A stretch of 64,000 bases of DNA from Rhyacophila brunnea (Eukaryota; Arthropoda; Insecta; Trichoptera; Rhyacophilidae). Each line of letters begins with the position of its first letter. Within the stretch, counting starts at the first letter, position 1. Below are positions 55,293-64,000 of the stretch, piece by piece. Where the stretch lies: assembly GCA_022495005.1 (NCBI GenBank), contig JAGYXB010001843.1, forward strand, positions 62,001 to 126,000, in the 5' to 3' direction. The notes beneath the pieces are model-generated. The model was not told the DNA's origin. It was given only the letters and a program-made list of their open reading frames with translations, and searched no databases. The position numbers were made by a program, and so were the translations under genes.

Positions 55293-55562
55293 CAGGGGGG
55301 GGGGGAATTTCGGATGAAGGGTAAAAATTCAGGAATTCAAAATGAGCGGCGGGCCGCAAGCAAAGTACCATTATTTGATATCTACACTATTTATTATCAT
55401 GAAAAAAATAATCTAATGAGAGGAATGGAACTGTTTTAGGTCTTTTAACATTTTTTAAATTCATGTATTAATTTTGTAGTTGAAAAAGGCGTTAAAAGAT
55501 AAAAACGTGAATCTTTTTCAAAAATATAATATTGCTCGCGGGCCGCGGTTTGCCCGTACCTG
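55293..55562. mobile_element. Miniature hAT-like element (270 bp)
   Basis: The left end is CAGGGGGGGGGGAATTTCGG and the right end, reversed, CAGGTACGGGCAAACCGCGG. Subterminal GGCGGGCCGCAAGC and GCTCGCGGGCCGCGG are inverted partners. The CAGG..GGGCAAACCGCGGCCC end is typical of hAT miniature elements. Flanks ATTAAAAG and ATTTAAAA could be a decayed 8-bp duplication. Confidence 0.6.
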
Positions 55563-57053
55563 ATTTAAAACCTACCTTCTTAAGAAAAATATTTTTTAAT
55601 TGCATATTGACATAATATTTACATAATCACTTGATTATTTTATAAAAATAATTTAATTTACCACGACAGATGTCGTATAATATGTTGGAATGTAGGTATT
55701 ATACAGATTACAAAACAACTCTTTCCAAAAGTCACCCTTCGCCACCATAGTATTGTGACCACTTCTATATTTAAATATTAAAAATAACTAATAATAAGAC
55801 GAAAGGATCCAAAGAAATCTAACTTTACAACTTTGGTTAAGCAATAGGTAGGTACGTATTGCTTAATTTATACTTAAATATTTATGTTTTAGTAACTTTT
55901 TACTGCACAACAGTATCCAGGAATATCTATCTCGAGTTTCTTCTATCCAGTCAGTCACACTTTAGCGACTCCTTCTCCCTCTTGATGTTGTCCGCCCATA
56001 TCCTCCGGGAGTAGACAGGATTCCATCGTAAACCTAACGGAGAGTTCTACATACATCGCATCTAATAATGTACCCCCCGACTCACATGGAGTCTTTACGC
56101 TAGTAAATTGTATAAAATTACATATTTCGTAATTATGTCATTAGATATTACCTGGTCACTAGACTCCCATTAAAAAGAGTATCAATACTTTCATAATTAA
56201 CTAATTCAAACAGGACTGATGTGTTAGGATCTTTACGAAAATTTAAACGTTCGGTAAATACTAAGTAGTGTTATAAATCGTCACTGCAGTAAAGTCAGCT
56301 TAATATGACTTGCATAGGCTTTGTCAGGTGCGTGAATAGCCGTGCATACTCTATACCAGTGTATGTATGCCTACAGGCAAAACCAAACAGTAAGGTCATC
56401 GGTAGATTTGCAGCTACGAGTTTATTACTTAATATTCTGCATTCGCGTTAATAATCCTTAGCACAAAGCCTAGACGCAAACAGGTAAAGGAGGATTTCAA
56501 ATGATCGAATGACCGGCCACAATGCCCTCATTAGCCGGTTAGTGCAAACAGTAAAACCTACGTTATGTGAAAATCTTTAGCTACTTATCAGCATCATTAC
56601 GACACACAGGTTCAAAACACATTGTATCTTTCATATGAAATTATATTATTAATCTAGACGGAATACCTATAGAGTAGCGCAAGGTGGCATGGACACCTTC
56701 ATGACAGTTATACGAGAAACTATAAAATAAAGCAATGGATAACGAAGCAGTAAATAATGATATTAGAGAGGTCGCCGATCTGATGAAATGGCAATGTGCA
56801 AGACATATTATCGTTGTACTCAAGAGAGGGACCACAAAGCCACCTTAAAACGCGCAGGATCGACGTGCTAATTGAAGATATGTAAGGATATCATTAAAGG
56901 GCATTTAACGTCGAATTTGTCGATGTGATTTTGTTGTCATTCACAAAACACACGTAACTTAATGTACCTACTGCCACTCAGAGTTTTAGGTATACTCAAG
57001 CCGTTTATTTTTGTAGTCTTGATAACGGTGTTAAAACTGTTATAGATATCGAC
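55563..57053. other. Unassigned AT-rich sequence
   Basis: No recognisable gene. The frame at 56641-56835 (minus) lacks motifs. Confidence 0.3.
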
Positions 57054-57335
57054 TTAACCCATTGGATACAGACAGAAAAGGAGGAAAACGTGGACCAAGT
57101 CCAACAGCCAGATTAAATTTTGTAGTAAATTAACAAGAGTTTAGGTGCTAAAAATGCTACAACTTTAATATTATGATTAATTTAAATATTTTTTTTCAAA
57201 ACTTGTGTATTGAAACTATTTTTTTTATAATATGCAGGTAAATGTGTAGGGTTTTAAGAAATATTTAAAAGTTAAAAATAAAACATTTTCCATATTGCGG
57301 CTTCAAATTGGCGCCGATTGTCTCCAATGGGCTAA
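57054..57335. mobile_element. piggyBac-type miniature element
   Basis: It begins TTAA then CCCATTGGATACAGACAG and ends with the reverse of CCCATTGGAGACAATCGG followed by CTAA, a one-base variant of TTAA. CCC..GGG ends inside TTAA duplications are the hallmark of the piggyBac superfamily. The interior (about 275 bp) is AT-rich and non-coding. Confidence 0.75.
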
Positions 57336-60235
57336 GAATATCCTATAGAATTTAATATATTTTTTTAATGAAAATACAGTTATTTTTTAATATATAATAT
57401 TATAGTCCCCTGACGCCGTCTGACGGTAACATTCACTTTGTCCACTGCTTCTACAACTGAAAAAAATAATACATATATTTCTATTGCTCTAAAAACTAGA
57501 ACTACACAGCCACCTTGACTTCCTTATCACTTGAAACATCCATTTCAATTTATAAAATACATTCGTTATGCATAATCGTGATAATGGTATGACAACCTAA
57601 ATAGTTATCTCAATAAAAAAATGCGATATAATACAATTAACATGAATCAATCTTTGAAAAAAAAGACGTGATTCCATATTTTTTAAATGAAGCAAAATGA
57701 TTTCCGCTTTCAAGTCCGCAGTTGAGTTAACACAAAACAAACGAGCGAGTAGTTCAAAGGTGTTGCTACCGATCTGACATTTAAATATCGATAAACTGCG
57801 AATGCAACTGCAGGATAATGTAAATACAATAAATAAGTTTGTTTGCGCAGTCTTAATAGCGGAAGTTGCATTGGAAGCTTAAAGCCCATGCTTGAGAATG
57901 CATGCCCATGCATGCATGAGAAAAGCTCGAAATAAAATTGAATTATATTGAATATTAGTTATCCTTTGCTAATCCAAAGATGTTATATAATATACATAAT
58001 GGAAAGCTCTGAATGGTATACCAACGCGATTGCTAAGGAAATCGACAAATTAACAATTCTGACGTTTCAGTTTTTCTATGAAAAACAGTAACTGGACCTA
58101 ACTCACATTTATGTTTATCAGCAAATTTTGAAAATACATCTATTAATTGCCAATCTAATAAAAAGATATTCCTGCTACGTATCGCTAGTATTATTTTACA
58201 ACATAGGTATATTAAGTTGAACGTAATGTTTACTGTTTTATTTAACAAAAAACATAAATGACTTTGTTGAAATATTACGAATACAAAATAAGATGTTTCG
58301 CATACCTACCGACTTCTTAGCAACAAATAAAACATGTACTATTATATTAATAAATTGTTTTATAGTAAAACCCTAAGATGCCGAATGGTGAATCTAGCTT
58401 CAATATTGGGACCATACCTAAAATAAAATTTGATATAAATAAAAAGCATTTCAAGTTATACACATTTATATTTTTATAAAAATCGATGTTTTTAAAATAA
58501 ATATAAAAAATATTAAAACGACGAATTAGTCAAAAATGTACACAATGAAAAACTGAAAACTAAATTTTAATAATAAATATGACCATAAAATATAATGTAA
58601 TAATAACGTAACTGGGGACATAAATATGTAACAAATTCACATTTTTTTTACAATTATTGTAAATTTATCTTTGACTTAAAAATATCTTTTTAATGTTTTC
58701 ACATATTTATTAATTAATACGGTTGAAATTGTAAATTATCAAAAAAAATGTCTCAAATTACAAGCTTCGTATTTTTCCGATAGGTGCCTCTGTAGGTATA
58801 ATCATCCCCTTAATACTTACTATATACTCGATATGTTAACAAAAAAAAAGAATTATTATTCTGGCAAAATATTTAAATCCTTAAACAGGGCAGTGGTAGA
58901 GAATTAAAAAAAAAGAATCAAAAGCATATTTCCTCAATAATTGCATCGAAAATATAATTTAAAAACACGACACTGTTACTTATCTGTCAAACTAATACGA
59001 ATGATTGTCATTTGTTTTCTTTCGCGACTCGATTATAAAGGATTTCGTAATTTTAGTAGTTTTCGACGGTCTTATATATAATCAATGCAATGAATTGCAA
59101 AAAAAATGCATTTACACAATTTAGATGTATTTATTAGGCTACTCAAATATACAGCGCAATAGCATGTGCTAAATGTCCAATGTCAAACTGTCGGTGTTTA
59201 TTCAAGTAAGTAAACATAAGCTTTTTACTCTGGGCACTAAATAACTTGAATGAAACAAAGTTTTCATTCCTAACGACGCTCTGGCTAGCAGAAACAGACA
59301 AATACTATTATTAACATGTAAAGTATACTATACTACGTCCTCTAGAATTTAATTTATTCCTTTTTATTTAGATTTGTATTCCAACTACAGTAAATAAAAT
59401 TAAATGTGAGTGTTATTCATGATTTATTATTGAAATCACCCGGATGCTTTTTATCTCAGGTCGATTTTAATGAAACTGACTTATCAGCCTGTCATTTTTC
59501 GATTACCGATGTGAAGTATAATATAAAAATACAATCTCTATTATGTAAAGCAAGGTTTTTAAAATATGGTAAAGCATACGATAGGATTAACACACAGTGA
59601 CTATAACCGAGTCTATGTTGAAATAACCCATCGGGCCATCGATATTACAGTTAACGAAAACTTAACTGACTTTTCAGAAGTTGCAAACAGTCGTTATAAT
59701 TGAAAATGATTAGGTATAACTTTGTTAATGATGGTAATTTAAAAACTTTATCCGTATAAATAAAGTAGGATTAAAAATTAGTAGTGTAGAATTCATATAA
59801 ATAAATAAAAATATTAGTAGGTTTGAAAATCAACCCAAAGAAAACCAACGTTTTGCGTAATAGTTTATTATGTCCCTATCCGGGGTTTTCTCTGTTTAGC
59901 GACTGGCTAAAAAACATCGAGAGATGAGACATTTCGTAAAAAGAGCTCACTATCCGAATGGGAGTGGCTGGACGTATGGTTATTCTCGATTATTAAAACC
60001 AAATGACACCTGCTGCTTTACCGTAGTGAGTCTCATGATACCTTATGAAGGCTCAGGAGCAACCAAGAAATAAGAGTGCTGTGCATGTTGTCTCTCGTCA
60101 CATGGAAAGTGAAGAAGCGGCGTTGGACCTGGCTCGACTAGTTACTACGGGTATCTCGATAGGTTTTTTTTTAACCCGGCCTGCATATTATTCAAGTCAG
60201 CCTGATTCCGGTGTCCTGATAGACCGCTAAATTAC
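57336..60235. other. Unassigned, strongly AT-rich sequence
   Basis: 2.9 kb with few frames and many A/T runs. The frames at 57710-57913, 58033-58248 (minus), 59406-59600 and 60045-60230 have no recognised domain. The last 200 bp may be a decayed part of the LINE tail that follows. Confidence 0.3.
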
Positions 60236-60344
60236 ATGACTTGGAAAGATGCAACAAGATTGGCGAGCGACAGGGATTCTTGAAGGCGTGGTGTGGTGTT
60301 GATATGATGCAACTAAAGAGCAGACATTAACTGAAAGAAGAATA
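60236..60344 (+). pseudogene. LINE C-terminal tail remnant
   Basis: MTWKDATRLASDRDS and a premature stop, then RRGVVLI in the same frame: the same tail pattern (TW.DA..LA.DR) as 29690-30358 but a different subfamily. It lies directly before the next repeat. Confidence 0.6.
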
Positions 60345-60510
60345 CAAGCAAGCTCCGAGGTGCATGGTTGCAAATAATCGGTCCCGTGCGGCTCCGTTCA
60401 GGACGAAATGTAAGCAATTAAATATTCATTATGTTGCAATACAGCGATGTGGAAGGCGGCCGTGCATAATCCACGGCTGTACATACACGGCGGATGGAGG
60501 AGGGTGTATT
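60345..60510. repeat. SINE-like repeat family, copy 3
   Basis: GAGGTGCATGGTTGCAAATA, CCCGTGCGGCTCCGTTCAGG and GGAAGGCGGCCGTGCATAAT align with 33208-33400 and 1145-1326. Confidence 0.7.
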
Positions 60511-61338
60511 GACTGAAATTGTCCGGCTACGAGGAATCGAAGAACTCGAGATCTTTTACCTAATATTCTGAATATGTATATTTAGTATTATATAACAGGC
60601 ACTCTCACTGTTTTGTAACAAAACGGGGCAGGGCATCGTCGAATCCTTTCGTTCTCACGGGTGGAATGTTCGCGCGATAAAACAGACAGAACTCGTTAGC
60701 CTTCGCGAATTTAATATTACCAAACCGCGTAGAGGACTTACTTAACTCACGTACGGGTTTATCCTTAAAGTAGAATACCGCAGAAACTTAATGTTGCAAA
60801 ACCTTGGCAGTTTTTTAGCGGAATCGACCGGAATCGTAAAACTATAATAGTTAAGGTTGTACGATATAACAAAAAAGACAAGATTCAGCATTACCTACAA
60901 AAAGTCGTTGGGAAGGTAATAACAATATCGTATAATTTGACTATTATTTTCAAGACCGATTGTTTACAGTGTATAAAAGACAGGATGCTAATGTTGTAAA
61001 CGAAATATTTACTTGTCAACATTTTTATGATGGTGTTAATAAAAATAAACAACGACATAGAATGTTAAATTAATGAACAAATTTGATCACTAAAGTATCA
61101 ATTCTTTTAGGATAGACATTCTGGCAAGACAAAATATTATTATATTTATTGTGTATTATTAAACTCGTAGATTGACGAAAGCATTAGCATACAATTTTGC
61201 AGACAAACGAAAACTGCACAATTGTATTAATAATATAATATGTATATATATTATGATTTTTCTTTTTTCAGATTTTCTTTTCAGAGATCAGAAGTTTATT
61301 TCTTACTTTCCTCTTTTTCCTATCGTTTACTTTACTTA
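60511..61338. other. Unassigned AT-rich sequence
   Basis: Nothing recognised. Confidence 0.3.
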
Positions 61339-61872
61339 TCAATAATTATTATAAAGCAATCATTATTAGTGGGATGTTTATCACACTTGAATGGTCAAAG
61401 ACATAGCTTATAAATAGTATCTTTAGAATTATCTTCAAATGTGTTATTAATCTTGCCTATTTTTTGAATAATAAAATGCCTAATTCTTGTGAAATTTGGG
61501 ATCACAGAGATTATCAATATAATTTTTTATCGTGAACATTTTAGAAAAATTATCTCGTAATAAATTATACTAATGGTTTTATAAATGCGTTTAAAAATTA
61601 ATAAATGTAAAAAATCTTAACACCACTGCACATTTATGTACTGAAATATGACTATATTCTAAAACATTAGAGCGAGAGGTTTAAAAGAATACTATTTTAT
61701 GTAATACAAATACCTTATGCAGTCATCAAATGTTTAAAATAAATATAAAGGATAATAAGGCTTCAAAATTATATAAATAGAGTATCTACAACGTTTAAGG
61801 TATGTCCAGGATCATGCTTTGAAAAGAGAAAAAAAGCTCCATTTTGACCCACGCTGAGCACGTCCGCCCTTA
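61339..61872. mobile_element. Single arm of the TTAA foldback family
   Basis: Homology to the right arm of the element at 20320-21716 begins at TCAATAATTATTATAAAGCA and runs to the outer tip (GAGCACGTCCGCCC then TTAA at 61869-61872). The opposite arm is absent. Differences from the 21.2-21.7 kb arm are more frequent near the tip. It is a deleted or broken copy, in the same orientation as the right arm. Confidence 0.85.
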
Positions 61873-62164
61873 ACGTATTTTTAACATTGGGATTATATAT
61901 ATTTTTTTCTTTAATTGTGTTAACTGTCACTTCTTGGTGGAAAGACATTGTATTACATAACATAAAAAACACAATATGCAAATAGTACACATTGCACATA
62001 GGTACATAATTTAATAATAATTAGGACCGGTTTCACCCGCATCAATGGGATATTGTCAACTGATACAACGTATACAACGTATACAATATTACAGATATTT
62101 ATAGTTTATACTACTATAAAAAAAATATTAAAACTTTTAAGAAATAGTCTGCATCAGTAGACAG
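61873..62164. other. Unassigned AT-rich sequence
   Basis: Nothing recognised. Confidence 0.3.
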
Positions 62165-62535
62165 CATGACCCCACAAGGGGGGGGGGGCTGACAGGGCTC
62201 TAGCCTGGGGGCCCGGCGTGACGAGTCTACAGATAAGTGAGATAAACATAGATCACAAATTTGCTCTAATAGTAAAAAAGTCGCTATTTTACTACATTGA
62301 TATTAATAATTTAAAATATTTGGTTGTACGATGCAATTTTTAACTGTATTTTAATTGATGTACCTACATATTAAAAATACAGAAAATCGCCAAAAATACA
62401 CCTTAATTTTACTACGTACACCATTTGGAAAACGCTACTGCAGCGTGTCACACTGCCTTTACCCTTAGCGATAGGAAGGGGGGCCCGCCGAACATCTTAG
62501 CCTGGGGGCCCGCTTCAGGATGTGGGGGCCATGGT
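62165..62535 (+). repeat. Dispersed repeat family C, copy 2 and fragment
   Basis: GACAGGGCTCTAGCCTGGGG, GGCCCGGCGTGACGAGTC, CAGATAAGTGA and CTAATAGTAAAAAAGTCGC (to about 62300) match 27660-27940. A second GC-rich piece (GGGGGGCCCGCCGAACATCT, CTTAGCCTGGGGGCCCGC) follows at about 62475-62535. Confidence 0.6.
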
Positions 62536-63694
62536 AGACGTGTCCTATTTCCGTGAAAGCGTACGAAAACAGATTGTTATTAAAATATGTGCAATAAATA
62601 TATTATACGAGTATTATATTGTTTTATTTTATTTATTAATTAGTAACTTCAATTCGCTGCATTTTATTGTGGTACATACATAATAATATGAATAATAAAA
62701 GGTGTTTTGCTATGATCACTTGTCATGCGGTGTGAAAAGATTTATTCTACAGTCTTTATTGCCCATTAGGTTGCAATCTCAATTGAATGGATCGATACAT
62801 GTTGTATCGATGTTTATTGCATTTCTCGGGCCGAACGGCCGAGCTGTGAAGTAAACTCACTAAAACTAAAACTGCCAAATATCTTCGTGACTCCTAATAA
62901 ATAATAAAAAAGACAAGTAACATCCAAACATAAATTAATTATATACTGTGTAATGTTAATGTATAACTTCAAAATAAATTACTATTCTTAGGTTACTTCC
63001 TCTATGAATTAGGTTTAGTACCTACTAATTCCTCGTGTTTGTCGCATTCTTATCGGTTGGGGCATTCAATACTCATCAATATCATCTATAATCAAATAAC
63101 GCGGTCGGGATATTGTTCAAAAGAACGATATTTTATATTGACATGCGGCAATCAATTGCAAACAAAAATATCAAACAATATTTGACGTCACGATTGCTTT
63201 CTAGTATTGATTAAATTAACCATTTTAACTATTGACATACTAATGGCTACTACATAATATGAATAATAAAAGGGCTCTCGTAAACAACCCTGCCTATAGA
63301 CATATTACAAATCGTATTCACACTGCATTGCAATAATTAAGGGTGCATATTGCAAAAAAGCGTTTATATGCAGCATCCTTATCCTGCTTATGTGTACCTA
63401 GTTACATGACAAAACAGAACAACGATAAATATAACTATGACCTTTCAGGAAAAATATAAATCTATTATTGAAATTGTCCTACCTCTAGTATGTTGATAGA
63501 TTTTTAATAGCACAGATTTTCAATACGCCATAATAAATCAAATTATATAAGTACCTAATTTCTGCATTCCTAATCGCAAGAAAGCCTCAAATAAACGGGA
63601 CTTAACTCGGTGTTGCCTTCAAGCTTAGGATATTTCATCTTAATACATATAATATGTTCAAAATGAATAGGTGACTAGGTACAACGAAATTATG
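62536..63694. other. Unassigned AT-rich sequence
   Basis: Nothing recognised. A TGTATCGAT-type inverted repeat near 62790-62812 is short. Confidence 0.3.
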
Positions 63695-63873
63695 ACCTAA
63701 TCTAAGAGCGAAGCCACACGGGCGCGCTGCGTATGCGCTGCGTCGCGAGACCGCTGTATTCCGACTGCTAGTGGGAGTGAGTACGCAACAGCGGTACGTT
63801 CTCACTTCCGCTCGCAGTCGTTATACAGCGGTCTCGCGACGCAGCGCCCGTGTGGCTTCGCTCTAACCTAACC
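63695..63873. mobile_element. Miniature hAT-like inverted-repeat element
   Basis: The left arm AGAGCGAAGCCACACGGGCG is matched exactly by the reversed right arm (AGAGCGAAGCCACACGGGCG). Inner arms CTGCGTCGCGAGACCGCTGT also pair. The flanks ACCTAATC (63695-63702) and ACCTAACC (63866-63873) differ at one site, fitting an 8-bp duplication. The insert is 163 bp and GC-rich against its surroundings. Confidence 0.85.
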
Positions 63874-64000
63874 TAAATAGAATCCACAACAATTAATGTT
63901 TCATTTTTCCCCTGGCTGTTCTGTTTTGTCATGCTGTTTTGTCCGGTTACCATGTACCTACGCTTAGGTATAACAAATGATCCTAATTGTAAATGTGGAA
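63874..64000. other. Unassigned AT-rich end of window
   Basis: Nothing recognised. Confidence 0.3.

Overview
This is a eukaryotic, repeat-dominated, AT-rich window with no bacterial features and no host gene I can support. Non-LTR retrotransposon tails, tRNA-derived SINEs, hAT-like and TTAA-type DNA transposon derivatives, and frequent short strings such as GTAGGTAC and TAATATTAT suggest an insect genome, probably hemipteran (aphid-like) or lepidopteran. I cannot settle the order from sequence alone. Most short open frames are chance frames in AT-rich DNA or pieces of decayed transposons.

The centre is a complete LTR retroelement at 14781-27256. Two LTRs of about 2.65 kb differ by roughly nine substitutions and two short indels by eye. 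They begin TGACA and end TGTCA, are flanked by a 4-bp duplication ATGG, and carry a TATA box. A ten-base match to the 3' end of tRNA-Lys lies three bases inside the 5' LTR. The interior has a Gag-like frame with a zinc knuckle, one in-frame TGA, and then a long Asn/Ser/Lys-rich frame (ORF2) ending in a hydrophobic segment. A small basic frame with an internal 53-codon duplication (ORF3) follows, then hairpin-forming repeats and a ten-copy 52-bp tandem array. I see no protease, reverse transcriptase, RNase H or integrase, so the element looks non-autonomous. A 1.39-kb nearly perfect palindrome (foldback) sits in ORF2 at a TTAA site with TTAA on both sides. The two ORF2 halves are in register across that TTAA.

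Left flank (1-14780): a LINE C-terminus (366-662), a dispersed repeat carrying a nested SINE-like insertion with a 17-bp target duplication (1128-1343), head-to-head tRNA-like sequences (about 3010-3125), a second dispersed-repeat copy, a SINE with a twin-priming inversion (9843-10044), the 3' end of a second LINE (10145-10551), and a hAT-like element (13299-13844).

Right flank (27257-64000): a hAT-like element with a perfect 8-bp duplication inside a LINE tail (29762-30330), several more hAT-type or unclassified inverted-repeat elements, a piggyBac-type miniature element (57054-57335), tRNA-derived SINEs, LINE tails on both strands, an exact 290-bp tandem duplication (44316-44895), and a single arm of the foldback family (61339-61868). 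Between these is AT-rich sequence in which I recognise nothing.
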